DNA from: G963691885 sp963691885
GTDB lineage: Bacteria; Pseudomonadota; Alphaproteobacteria; UBA8366; Aestuariispiraceae
Assembly (NCBI GenBank): GCA_963691885.1
Contig: OY829843.1
Span: 3,534,001 to 3,598,000 of the forward strand
DNA: 64,000 bases
Direction of reading: 5' to 3'
This document shows, in pieces, positions 27,957 through 36,706 of the stretch. Every line of letters starts with the position of its first letter. The stretch's first letter is position 1. The notes under the pieces were generated by a model, which did not search any database, had not been told where the DNA came from, and saw nothing but the letters and a program-made list of their open reading frames with translations. A program made the translations under genes and the position numbers.

Positions 27957-29221
27957 ATGATAAAATGGATGTTTGCCAAGGCGGGTAAACTCTCTGGCAA
28001 GGGTGGTGCCGCGCCAGATTACGAAAAGGCAAAGATCCAGGCGGCGAGCGCTGATCCGGCGGAACGGGCCCGCCTTGCATCCATGTCGCAATTGCAGCCT
28101 GAATTTCTCTATTACTTTGCATCGGACAAAAGCCCAGAGGTTCGTCGTGAGGTCGCAAAGAATGAGGGGACGCCGATACAGGCGGACATTATTCTGGCCA
28201 GGGATCCGGACGAGTTGGTGCGTCAGGAATTGGGGGGCAAGATTGCCCGGTTGATGCCTGATCTCTCGTTCGAAGAGAACGAAAAACTGGCGTCTATGGT
28301 TCTCGAAGTTGTCGAGACACTCTCTCAAGATGCAGCACCCGTTGCGCGGTCGGTTGTGGCTGAGTCGATAAAGGCGCGGGATGACATTCCAAAGCGTATT
28401 GTTGATCGCCTGGCACAGGATACAGAGGCCGTTGTCTCGGTGCCCGTCATTCAGTTCTCGCCCCTTCTGACTGATGATGATTTGCTTGCCCTGATCGATA
28501 TCGGGCGTTCGGGTTCGCTCTTGGCCATGGCCCGTCGTGCCTTTCTGGGCGAGGGCGTCAGTCAGAAGATCGCTTAGAACGGCGATGACCGGGCGGTTGA
28601 AGCCCTGTTGAAGAACAAGAACGCGAAAATCCCGGAAGCGACCCTCTCTCAAATTGTGGATGAGGCGGAAGAGAAAGAAGCCTGGCAGGAGCCTATTGCG
28701 CACAGACCTGATCTGACCCTTTCCATGATCAAACGGTTTGCAGGTTATGTCGGGTCCGGTCTGCTCGATCAATTGATCACAAACAATGTCTTGGTGGAGG
28801 AAAACTGGGCAAGGAATTGCGTCAGGATGCGGAGGCCCGTTTTGCAGAAGAAGCGGCGGCTGACGACGCCCAGAAAGAAGACGATATCTTTAAAAACCTC
28901 CCTGATGACGAAGGCAAGGTTCGCAAAACTCTGATCAAGGCGATCCGTGATGGTGACCGGAACACCGTTGTTGCCTGTTTTGCCAGGCTTTGTCCGGCCG
29001 ACATCGCCGATATGCGCAAGGCGATGTTGTTTCAGGACCCCAAGGTTGGTGTGTCTTTGTCCTGGCACTGCAAGCTGACATCCGAACATGCCAGGGATCT
29101 TCAGGCGGGCCTGATGGGGATTGCCGAGGCGTCAGTGATGGTCCCTGAGGGCGGAGCGGCAAGCGCCATGTCGGAAGATGACATGGCATGGGTTCTGCAG
29201 TTGCAAGGGGTCACGACCTGA
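27957..29221 (+). pseudogene. DUF2336 protein, broken by an in-frame TAG and a frameshift
   Basis: The reading frame from ATG 27957 (MIKWMFAKAGK) shows a DUF2336-type helical repeat pattern (EFLYYFASDKSPEVRREVAKN) and stops at TAG 28575-28577 within SQKIA*NGDDRAVEALL. It continues in frame to about 28800, then must shift by one base at the A-run 28801-28804. Adding one A there restores VEEKLGKELRQDAEARF, which leads into the rest of the protein (to 29221). Repaired, the product would be about 421 residues, ending MAWVLQLQGVTT. TAG is one change from GAG (Glu) or CAG (Gln). It lies 73 nt after the RTX gene. The function of the family is unknown. Two lesions argue for a true pseudogene unless base quality is poor here. 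Confidence 0.8.
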
Positions 29222-29264
29222 GGTCAACTAAGGGCCATTCCTGCAGGGCAGATGAGGCATTGAA

Positions 29265-30074
29265 GTGACCAGCATTACAGCAAATGGATTGCGTTTTGAA
29301 ATGGCGCGCACCGGTTCGGGGGCGCCTTTGGTTTTTTTGGGTGGGACTGGTTGGGATCTGCGGCAGGTGCCAAACCCGTTATCCTCGCCACTGGCTGAAA
29401 ATTTTGACGTCCTCCTGTATGACCAGCGGGGCATGGGGCAAACAGACAAGCCGCCGGGGCCCTATACAATGGCTGACTATGCTGAGGACGCCTTTGCGAT
29501 CATGCAGGCGATTGGCTGGGAAAATGCGCATGTCATCGGATATTCCTTTGGCGGAATGGTGGCGCAGGAACTGGCGATCAGGTATCCGGAACGCGTGCGC
29601 AGCCTTGTCCTTGCGGCAACCACGGCCGGAGGGGCGGGCGGCAGTTCCTATCCCCTTCATGAGTTGGTTGACCTTGACCCGATGGATCGCGCCCGCCGGG
29701 GCATAGAGGTGGCTGATCTGCGGTTTAGTCCGCAATGGCAGAAGGCCAATCCGGAAGCGGCCAAAGACAGGATCGACGCACGTATTGCAAAACAGGCTCA
29801 ATTTGCGGGGGAGCCCGGGGCCCGGGAAGGCATGCTCGCCCAGTTGATGGCCCGCGCGGAACACGACAGCTTTGATCGTCTGGTTGGGATCAAGGCCCCG
29901 ACCTTGGTCATGGCAGGTTGTTATGATGGGCAGGCCCCGGTTCCGGCCCAAAGGCGCATGGCGGAACAGATTGCAGATTGCCAGTTTGAAGAAATGGACG
30001 GCAGCCATACCTTTCTGTTTGAAAATCCTGCGGTCTATGAACGGATGGTTCAATTTTGCCTTGAGCACACTTGA
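29265..30074 (+). CDS. Alpha/beta hydrolase
   Basis: A 269-residue alpha/beta-hydrolase fold protein starting at GTG 29265. Nucleophile serine is in GYSFGGM, the acid is in AGCYDGQAPV and the histidine is in DGSHTFLFE; the oxyanion region is FLGGTGWD. The substrate is unknown: the family includes lactonases, esterases and dehalogenase-like enzymes. As the following gene encodes a sugar-acid type dehydratase, a lactonase role in sugar oxidation is a reasonable but unproven guess. The gap to that gene is 78 nt. Confidence 0.85.
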   Translation: MTSITANGLRFEMARTGSGAPLVFLGGTGWDLRQVPNPLSSPLAENFDVLLYDQRGMGQTDKPPGPYTMADYAEDAFAIMQAIGWENAHVIGYSFGGMVAQELAIRYPERVRSLVLAATTAGGAGGSSYPLHELVDLDPMDRARRGIEVADLRFSPQWQKANPEAAKDRIDARIAKQAQFAGEPGAREGMLAQLMARAEHDSFDRLVGIKAPTLVMAGCYDGQAPVPAQRRMAEQIADCQFEEMDGSHTFLFENPAVYERMVQFCLEHT

Positions 30075-30152
30075 GTGTTTCCTGCCGGTCTACCCGTTGT
30101 CGCCTGCTGATCCACGCTTTATGATCTGAAGATATCAGAGGGGGACATCTTG

Positions 30153-31892
30153 ATGGGCGATAAGAAGAAGAGCGCTGAGTCACTGCGGAGCACTCGTTGG
30201 TTTGGACCAGACGACCTGCGAAGCTTCGGCCATCGATCCCGTATGATGCAAATGGGCTATGGCCCACAGGATTGGGAAGGCCGCCCCGTCATCGGCATCC
30301 TCAACACATGGTCCGACATCAGCCCCTGTCACGCGCATTTCAATCATCGTGTGAATGACATCAAGCGTGGTATCAGCCAGGCGGGCGGCTTCCCGATAGA
30401 AATTCCGGTCATGGCTGTGGATGAACAGTTCACAAAGCCGACCTCGATGCTCTATCGCAATATGCTGGCCATGGAAACGGAAGAACAGATCCGGTCGCAC
30501 CCGATTGATGGGGTCGTGCTTATGGGCGGTTGCGACAAGACGGGGCCGGGGCTTGTCATGGGGGCCATTTCCATGGGGGTCCCGATGATTTTCCTGCCGG
30601 CCGGACCTATGCTGCGTGGGAACTATGCCGGTAAGGCGCTGGGGTCTGGATCGGATGCCTGGAAATACTGGGATGAACGCCGCGCGGGCAATGTCACGGA
30701 TGAACAATGGCTGGGCGTGCAGGGCGGCATTGCGCGTTCTTACGGTACTTGCATGACCATGGGAACGGCGGCGACCATGATGTCCGTCATTGAGGCGATG
30801 GGCTTGTCCCTGCCAGGTGCGTCGTCTATTCCGGCACCGGACGCCAACCATATCAGGATGTCTGCCGAATGCGGTCGCCGGATTGTCGAGATGGTCTGGG
30901 AAGACCTGACACCGGACAAGATTCTTACCGAGGCGAGCATTCGTAATGCGGCAATTGTCGCGATGGCGACCGGGTGCTCGACAAATGCGATCATCCACAT
31001 GATTGCCATGGCTGGTCGGGCGAATGTCAAATTGACTTTGGACGATCTGGATGCGCTAGGCCGCACCTCTCCGCTGATCGCGAACATCCGCCCCTCCGGG
31101 TCTGAATACCTGATGGAAGATTTCTTTTATGCAGGTGGTCTGCGGGGGCTGATGTCCAGACTGAAGGAAAAACTCGATCTGTCGGTTACCACGGTGACTG
31201 GCAAAACACTGGGCGAAACCCTTGAGGGTGCCGAGATTTTCAACGATGACGTCATTCGTCCGCTGTCCAACCCGATTTACGAGGAAGGGTCGCTTGCGGT
31301 GTTGCGGGGGAATGTGTGTCCCGACGGGGCGGTCATCAAACCGGCTGCCTGCGATCCGAAGTTTTACAATCATGAGGGGCCGGCGCTGGTTTTTGACAGT
31401 TATCCCGATATGAAAGCGGCTATCGACGACGAGGACCTTGACGTTTCACCTGATACTGTCCTCGTTTTGCGGAATGCCGGCCCGAAAGGCGGACCCGGAA
31501 TGCCGGAATGGGGTATGCTGCCTATTCCAAAGGCCCTGATCAAACAGGGGCATCGCGACATGTTGCGCATTTCCGATGCCAGGATGTCCGGCACATCCTA
31601 TGGTGCCTGTATTCTGCATGTTGCACCGGAAAGCCATATTGGTGGTCCCCTGGCATTATTGCAGACCGGGGATATTGTGCGGCTTGATCTGGCCAATCGC
31701 AGGCTCGACATGCTTGTCAGCGAAGAAGAACTTGACGCGCGTCGTGCCGCCTGGGTTGCGCCGCCACCCCCCTTCGCCAGAGGGTATGGGTGGATGTTCG
31801 CGCAACATGTAACACAAGCAGATAAAGGGTGTGACTTTGACTATCTGGAGTCTGGTTTTGGACCCACTGCAGGTGAGCCCGATATTTTTTGA
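30153..31892 (+). CDS. IlvD/Edd-family dehydratase (sugar-acid dehydratase type)
   Basis: A 579-residue iron-sulphur dehydratase. ATG 30153 is chosen because AGAGGGGGA precedes it; the TTG immediately upstream is less likely. Cysteine ligands are visible in MGGCDKTGPG and SYGTCMTMGTAATM, and the loop GASSIPAPDANH is family-typical. The group contains dihydroxy-acid dehydratase, phosphogluconate dehydratase and arabonate/xylonate dehydratases. The context (hydrolase, RraA-like protein, no ilv genes) favours a pentonate- or hexonate-type substrate. Confidence 0.88.
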   Translation: MGDKKKSAESLRSTRWFGPDDLRSFGHRSRMMQMGYGPQDWEGRPVIGILNTWSDISPCHAHFNHRVNDIKRGISQAGGFPIEIPVMAVDEQFTKPTSMLYRNMLAMETEEQIRSHPIDGVVLMGGCDKTGPGLVMGAISMGVPMIFLPAGPMLRGNYAGKALGSGSDAWKYWDERRAGNVTDEQWLGVQGGIARSYGTCMTMGTAATMMSVIEAMGLSLPGASSIPAPDANHIRMSAECGRRIVEMVWEDLTPDKILTEASIRNAAIVAMATGCSTNAIIHMIAMAGRANVKLTLDDLDALGRTSPLIANIRPSGSEYLMEDFFYAGGLRGLMSRLKEKLDLSVTTVTGKTLGETLEGAEIFNDDVIRPLSNPIYEEGSLAVLRGNVCPDGAVIKPAACDPKFYNHEGPALVFDSYPDMKAAIDDEDLDVSPDTVLVLRNAGPKGGPGMPEWGMLPIPKALIKQGHRDMLRISDARMSGTSYGACILHVAPESHIGGPLALLQTGDIVRLDLANRRLDMLVSEEELDARRAAWVAPPPPFARGYGWMFAQHVTQADKGCDFDYLESGFGPTAGEPDIF

Positions 31893-31938
31893 TTGCTGAA
31901 ACCGCTTCGTTCTTGGGGCGCGTTCTTTGGGGGATATT

Positions 31939-32649
31939 ATGAAAAACGAAACCCGTGAAAAGCTGCGGCATGTCTCTGTCGCCACATTGGCGACGGCGCT
32001 CTACAAACGTGGCCTCCGCAATCAGACAATACAGGACGTCCGGCCAGTGGGGCGAAAGGGTCGTAACATGGTGGGGCCCGCCTACACACTGCGTTATATC
32101 CCCGCGCGGGAAGATCTGAACACATTGGCGGAATTTCGGAACCCGGAACACCCGCAGAGGCTGGGTGTTGAATCCTGCCCAGAGGGATCCGTCTTCGTGA
32201 TGGACAGCCGCAAAGATCCCCGTGCTGCCAGTGCCGGTGATATTTTGGTCACCCGCTTGCAGATGCGAGGGGTTGAAGGGGTGGTCACGGATGGCGGATT
32301 CAGGGACTCGATGGAGATCGCCGAGCTGGATATCCCATGCTATCACAACCGGCCGTCGTCACCAACGAACCTGACTTTGCATCAGGCGCTCGACCTCAAT
32401 GTGCCGATTGGATGCGGCGATGTCGCCGTATGGCCGGGCGATATCGTTGTCGGCGATGACGACAGTGTCATCGTCATTCCAAGCGGCATTGCCGACGAGA
32501 TTGCCGATGAGGCGACTGAAATGACAGTGTTTGAGGATTTCGTCCATGAAGAGGTCCTTGCCGGTAAATCCATCATCGGAATTTATCCGGCCACCAAGGA
32601 TGAGACGCTGGAAAACTTCAAGGCATGGCGCAAGGCGAAGAACCGCTGA
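31939..32649 (+). CDS. RraA-like aldolase/decarboxylase family protein
   Basis: A 236-residue RraA/HMG-aldolase-family protein. ATG 31939 follows GGGGGA at normal spacing. Conserved parts are VGPAYTLRY, GDILVTRLQMRGVEGVVTDGGFRD (substrate- and metal-binding region) and WPGDIVVGDDDSVIVIP. Family members cleave 4-hydroxy-4-methyl-2-oxoglutarate or decarboxylate oxaloacetate, and some are only RNase E regulators. Placed 46 nt after an IlvD/Edd dehydratase, an aldolase-like role on the 2-keto-3-deoxy product is the better reading, but it is inference. Confidence 0.83.
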   Translation: MKNETREKLRHVSVATLATALYKRGLRNQTIQDVRPVGRKGRNMVGPAYTLRYIPAREDLNTLAEFRNPEHPQRLGVESCPEGSVFVMDSRKDPRAASAGDILVTRLQMRGVEGVVTDGGFRDSMEIAELDIPCYHNRPSSPTNLTLHQALDLNVPIGCGDVAVWPGDIVVGDDDSVIVIPSGIADEIADEATEMTVFEDFVHEEVLAGKSIIGIYPATKDETLENFKAWRKAKNR

Positions 32650-32679
32650 CGGGTTTGCATATCGCTGAGTGATGCACGT

Positions 32680-33174
32680 ATGACTGCGCCCTGTCCCTGT
32701 AAATCCGGTTTGTCATTTGAGGATTGCTGCGGTCCCGCTCTGTCTGGTTTGACGCCGGCAAAAACGGCGCTTGCCCTCATGCGCTCGCGCTTTACCGCGT
32801 ACAAGACAGGCAATCACGCTTATCTTCGGCAAACAGCGAAGCGGGACCCGCTGGCAGTGCTGGATCCCGGCTATCAAGGCGCTGCGTCCAAACCAGATGT
32901 CGAATGGGTTGATCTTGAAATTGTTGAAACCGTTGCCGGTGGCGGAACGGATGAAACAGGGATTGTCTCCTTCACGGCGCATTACCGGCAGAATGGTCAG
33001 GTCTTTGCCCTTCGTGAACGGTCGAACTTTGAGCGTCGCAATGGTGCGTGGATCTATACTGATGGCGTCATTGATCCAAACACGAAGCCAGGTTGGGTCC
33101 GGCCCATCGGGCGCAATGATCCGTGCCCCTGTACTTCCGGGCGAAAGTTCAAGAAATGCTGCGGCGCTCGTTGA
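32680..33174 (+). CDS. YchJ-family SEC-C zinc-binding protein
   Basis: A 164-residue protein with a SEC-C zinc motif at each end: CPCKSGLSFEDCCG at the N-terminus and DPCPCTSGRKFKKCCG at the C-terminus. The NTF2-like YchJ core lies between them. The cysteine patterns are complete. The function is not established. It follows the RraA-like gene by 30 nt but is probably an independent housekeeping-type gene; its stop faces the convergent tctA gene 34 nt away. Confidence 0.9.
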   Translation: MTAPCPCKSGLSFEDCCGPALSGLTPAKTALALMRSRFTAYKTGNHAYLRQTAKRDPLAVLDPGYQGAASKPDVEWVDLEIVETVAGGGTDETGIVSFTAHYRQNGQVFALRERSNFERRNGAWIYTDGVIDPNTKPGWVRPIGRNDPCPCTSGRKFKKCCGAR

Positions 33175-33208
33175 GTTGAGCTCCGTTCCAGTAAAGTCTA
33201 GTCCAGGA

Positions 33209-34726
33209 TCAATCTCCGTCGGCGACCCCTTGTGCCCGCAGGCGTGCCCGCCGGGCGCGATAGCTGGGCAGCACGACAAGGATGACTGCCAGCCCAAGCA
33301 GGCCCATGGTCATCGGTCGTTCCATGATAAAGCCGATCCCGTCGTAAAGCTGCATGGATCGTGAGAAATTGTCTTCCAGCATGGAACCCAGAATGAACCC
33401 GATCAGAAGCGGCGCCAGTGGATAATTCGCGAATCTCAAGACCGTGGCACAGATGCCAAACCCGACCAGTATCAGCAGTTCAGTCGCGTTGTTTTGCCCG
33501 ATATAGGCGCCCATCAAGGTGAAGAACAGGATGAACGGGATCAGGAAGGTGCGTGGCACAGCCAACACTTTCGCGATATAGGGGATCAGCGGTAGGTTCA
33601 GGATCAGCAGGATCACATTGCCGAGATACATCGAGATGATAACCGCCCAGAAAATCTCCGGCTGGTCTATCATCAATCTTGGGCCCGGCGACACGTTGAG
33701 AGCGATAAGCGCTCCCAACAGAATGGCCGTCGTCCCGGAGCCCGGAATCCCGAGCGTCAGCAGCGGCACAAATGATCCTGTACACGCGGCATTATTAGCG
33801 CTTTCCGGCGCCGCCAGTCCTTTGACCGATCCTTTGCCGAACTGTTCCTGTTCTTCCTTCTTGGCAATATTCCGTTCAACCGCATAACCCAGGAAGGAGG
33901 CGATGGTCGCCCCCGCGCCGGGCAAGACCCCGATCAGGAAACCCTGGATCGATTGACGCCCGATAACCGGGGTAATCGCACGGGCTTCTTCCCTGGTGAT
34001 CCGAAGATCCTTGATTTCCCCGTCGCCGCTATCGGTTTTGGAGCGCGACGGGTCCAACACCAGATAGAGCGCTTCGGGCAGAGCGAACATGGCCATTGCC
34101 AGGGTGATGAACCCGAAACCGGATTGCAGATCCATAATCCCCATTGTGAAGCGTGGCATGTTGAACAAGGCCCCCTCACCAACGGTGGCCATGATCAGAC
34201 CCAGTACCGTCATCAGAAGGGCTTTTATGACCTGCCCCGAACCGGCAAAGGCGGCGATCGCTGAAAGCCCCACCACCATCAGCGCGAAATACTCAGCCGA
34301 ATGGAACAACAGCGCGACGGTTGCCAGTGCGGGGGCAAAAACCATCAATAAGACGGCCCCGATTGTCCCACCGGAAAAAGACGCGATGGCCGCAACGGTC
34401 AGCGCTTTGCCGGCCTTGCCCTGTCGCGCCAGCGGATAGCCATCGAAACTGGTGGCAACGGTGGATGCCACGCCCGGCGCATTAATCAGGATGGAAGAGG
34501 TGGAACCGCCGAAGATTGCCCCGTAATAGACACCAGCCAGAAGGATCAGTGCTGCGGAAGGATCGCCGATGGAGATTGCGACCGGTATCATGATCGCAAT
34601 GATCGACATCGGCCCCAAGCCCGGCAACATGCCGATAAAGGTCCCGATCAGACAACCGCCGATCACCATCAACAGGTTTGTCAGTGAAAAGGCGGTGCCC
34701 AGACCAATGAGAATTCCTTCTAGCAT
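33209..34726 (-). CDS. tctA: Tripartite tricarboxylate transporter large permease, TctA
   Basis: 505 residues from ATG 34726, preceded by GGAGG; the longer open frame lacks support. Hallmarks of TctA are GMLPGLGPMSIIAIMIP near the N-terminus, the loop NAPGVASTVATSFDG, GVLPGAGATIASFLGY in the second half and LLTLGIPGSGTTAILLGA. About twelve TM segments are predicted. It is the third gene of a tctC-tctB-tctA operon with a 1-nt gap from tctB. It takes up a carboxylate captured by TctC; which carboxylate is not visible. Confidence 0.94.
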   Translation of the reverse strand: MLEGILIGLGTAFSLTNLLMVIGGCLIGTFIGMLPGLGPMSIIAIMIPVAISIGDPSAALILLAGVYYGAIFGGSTSSILINAPGVASTVATSFDGYPLARQGKAGKALTVAAIASFSGGTIGAVLLMVFAPALATVALLFHSAEYFALMVVGLSAIAAFAGSGQVIKALLMTVLGLIMATVGEGALFNMPRFTMGIMDLQSGFGFITLAMAMFALPEALYLVLDPSRSKTDSGDGEIKDLRITREEARAITPVIGRQSIQGFLIGVLPGAGATIASFLGYAVERNIAKKEEQEQFGKGSVKGLAAPESANNAACTGSFVPLLTLGIPGSGTTAILLGALIALNVSPGPRLMIDQPEIFWAVIISMYLGNVILLILNLPLIPYIAKVLAVPRTFLIPFILFFTLMGAYIGQNNATELLILVGFGICATVLRFANYPLAPLLIGFILGSMLEDNFSRSMQLYDGIGFIMERPMTMGLLGLAVILVVLPSYRARRARLRAQGVADGD

Positions 34727-34727
34727 A

Positions 34728-35222
34728 TCAGCCTCCACTCGACAGGAAGGTGGGAAGCGGACTAAGGAAAATGCCAAGAACCTGATCAACCAGATACCAG
34801 ACAATCCCTGCAGCCATTGCGGCCACCACAATCATGATCAGGTATTTTCGTTCGCCCAGCAGATAGGACCCGATCATCAGGAAGCCCATTGTCGAGAGCA
34901 GAAAGCCCGCCGGTCGTAGCAAGAGGGCATAGGCGACCATCAGGGCAAGAAGCCCCAAGGCCTGGCCCAATTTGTAATCGGTGAGACGACGATAGTCGAT
35001 TTCCGACGCTTTTGGCTCGCGGGAACCTTTTTCGAAACCCAGCAAGATCATCAACGAACAGATCACTGCCAGTACACAAAGAATTTTCGGGAAGGTTGAG
35101 GGCCATATCGGATTGCGGCGCATGAAAGGGGCAAGCCCCTCATCCATCATAAAGAAAGCTGAATAGCCGTAAGCCAGACTGATCAGCAGTACGATCATCG
35201 CGATCCAGCGATCAAGCGCCAT
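34728..35222 (-). CDS. tctB: Tripartite tricarboxylate transporter small permease, TctB
   Basis: 164 residues from ATG 35222, supported by GGGGAGGGG directly upstream. It has four TM segments (MALDRWIAMIVLLISLAYGYSAFFMM; FPKILCVLAVICSLMIL; LGQALGLLALMVAYALLL; YLIMIVVAAMAAGIVWYLV), the layout of TctB. Its TGA is separated from the tctA ATG by one base, so translation is coupled. A 130-nt gap with a 10-bp hairpin separates it from tctC. Confidence 0.9.
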   Translation of the reverse strand: MALDRWIAMIVLLISLAYGYSAFFMMDEGLAPFMRRNPIWPSTFPKILCVLAVICSLMILLGFEKGSREPKASEIDYRRLTDYKLGQALGLLALMVAYALLLRPAGFLLSTMGFLMIGSYLLGERKYLIMIVVAAMAAGIVWYLVDQVLGIFLSPLPTFLSSGG

Positions 35223-35309
35223 GTTCCCCTCCCCAAGCCATATGTATTTTTTATTATTTTTTAGTGCAGCCCCATCGTTTGAGACCATCAGACACGACCG
35301 GGCCTGTCA

Positions 35310-35335
35310 TGGCGGCGGGACAATGCCCGCCGCCA
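35310..35335 (-). promoter_or_regulatory. Perfect 10-bp stem-loop between tctC and tctB
   Basis: TGGCGGCGGG (35310-35319) and CCCGCCGCCA (35326-35335) form a perfect stem around a 6-nt loop. In the transcribed strand it lies 17 nt after the tctC stop and 87 nt before the tctB start. No T-run follows, so it is more likely a transcript-stabilising or processing hairpin than a full terminator. Confidence 0.75.
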
Positions 35336-35352
35336 ATTCAGATCAGATCAGC

Positions 35353-36348
35353 TTAAAGGAAGCCAAGCTGTTTCATCAGATCGCCGATAACCGTTTCCTG
35401 CTTTTCCAGGAAGGCACGGAAATCGTCGCCATTGTTATGAATGTTCACCCAGCCGTTGCGAGCCCGTACTGTTTCCCATTCCGGGGTGCTGTACATTTTG
35501 GTGATCGCATCCTGATAGGCCGCCAGTTTGTCATTCGGCAGACCGGGTGCAGCAAAGAAACCGCGCCAGTTGACGAAACTGGTATCAAGTCCCTGCTCTT
35601 TCATCGTCATCGCATCGGGGAAGGCATCGACACGGTCGTCAGAGGTCACACCGATGATTTTAACCTCACCCGCATTGGCCAGATCAACGGCTTCCGAGAA
35701 ACCGGTGGAAAGTGCCGCAATTTCGCCCGACAGAAGGGCTGCCATTGCCTTGCCACCCGCATCATAGGGGATGTATTTGAATGCTGTCGGATCTTCACCG
35801 GCTGCCTGCATTGCCATGGCTGCGACCAGGTGGTCCATGCCGCCTGGAACAGAACCACCGCCGATTGCGGTGCCCGATGGGTTGGATTTATAGGCGGCCA
35901 GCAGATCTTTCATTGAGTTGATCGGGCTGTCCTTGCTAACAACCATGGCGGCATAATCCCCGATTGTTCCGGCAACCAGTGTCAGGTCGCGGAAGTTTTG
36001 CGGGAACACGCCGGTCAGAGACCGGATCACGATCGGTGTGGAGTTGACCATCAGTGTGCCGTGGTTCGACGCGGCGTTCTCGATCAGATAGCCGATGGCC
36101 TTACCGCCACCGCCGCCCGACATGTTTTCATAAGATGCGGTGCCGACCAGTCCTGCATTGGTCAGGGCCTCGCCCGTGCCGCGTGCGGTGCCGTCCCAGC
36201 CGCCGCCTGCGCCGCCAGGAATCAGGAAGTGGATGCTGTCCACGACCTGTTGTGCATTGGCTATGGTTGGAAAGCTCAACCCAAGGGCCAGGGCCGATGC
36301 GGCTATGAATTTTGCGGCTCCTCGCCGGGTTGGTTCTGATCTCGACAT
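35353..36348 (-). CDS. tctC: Tripartite tricarboxylate transporter substrate-binding protein, TctC
   Basis: 331 residues from ATG 36348 after GGAGGATATC. The N-terminal signal segment includes SRSEPTRRGAAKFIAASALALGLSF and ends at ANAQQ; the RR pair could be Tat-like. The body shows TctC-type features: VDSIHFLIPGGAGGGWDGTARG (ligand loop), YENMSGGGGGKAIGYL, IGGGSVPGGMDH and YVP-like IPYDAGGKAMAALLSGE. It is the first gene of the tctCBA operon. The GGAGGGWD form of the first loop is typical of the class that binds carboxylates through water bridges. Confidence 0.92.
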   Translation of the reverse strand: MSRSEPTRRGAAKFIAASALALGLSFPTIANAQQVVDSIHFLIPGGAGGGWDGTARGTGEALTNAGLVGTASYENMSGGGGGKAIGYLIENAASNHGTLMVNSTPIVIRSLTGVFPQNFRDLTLVAGTIGDYAAMVVSKDSPINSMKDLLAAYKSNPSGTAIGGGSVPGGMDHLVAAMAMQAAGEDPTAFKYIPYDAGGKAMAALLSGEIAALSTGFSEAVDLANAGEVKIIGVTSDDRVDAFPDAMTMKEQGLDTSFVNWRGFFAAPGLPNDKLAAYQDAITKMYSTPEWETVRARNGWVNIHNNGDDFRAFLEKQETVIGDLMKQLGFL

Positions 36349-36706
36349 GATATCCTCCGTTTCAAGTTCTGTTCTGTTTATTTTTGCAGGCACTTTTTTG
36401 CATTGCCTGTCCAGACCTGTATCTTGCAACCATCGTGCACCTGTACGTCAAGCTCTAACAGCAAAATCTCAGGGATGTACTGCCGATCCGTCACGGGGTT
36501 GGTCCAAGCCTCGAAACCATGTTCCGTGATGACAGTTCATTTCGGTTGCGAGGGACGCTCGGCAAAAGGGCCCAGGCGCGGCTTTGAAGTCGTTTCCGCC
36601 TGGTCCGGGCCTGTATCCGCCACCAATCTGTTACGTCCGAATTAGTGATCGGAACAGAAGGAAGCGTGAGTAAGTGACGCGAAGACAATGAGAATTGGGA
36701 AGGGGG
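36349..36706. promoter_or_regulatory. 358-bp gap between BLUF and tctC genes
   Basis: No convincing coding frame. It should hold the end of the BLUF transcript and the tctC promoter. A hairpin at 36572-36603 is listed separately. The T/A-rich stretch around 36365-36410 could contain the tctC promoter, but no clear -35/-10 pair was found. Small open frames here lack ribosome sites and recognisable products. Confidence 0.5.
36572..36603 (-). terminator. Candidate terminator after the BLUF gene
   Basis: CCAGGCG (36572-36578) and CGCCTGG (36597-36603) form a 7-bp stem with an 18-nt loop. Read on the minus strand, the stem is followed by GCCC and then TTTT (36567-36564). It is 104 nt beyond the BLUF stop and 224 nt upstream of tctC. 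The T-run is short, so it is only a moderate candidate. Confidence 0.45.

Noticed and set aside
32640..32690. Possible tRNA or small RNA between the RraA-like and YchJ genes
   Set aside because: Only a five-bp repeat (TGCAT/ATGCA); no cloverleaf pattern and too short.
36403..36645. Short open frames in the BLUF-tctC gap
   Set aside because: No ribosome site, no recognisable product and several overlapping frames; consistent with noncoding DNA.
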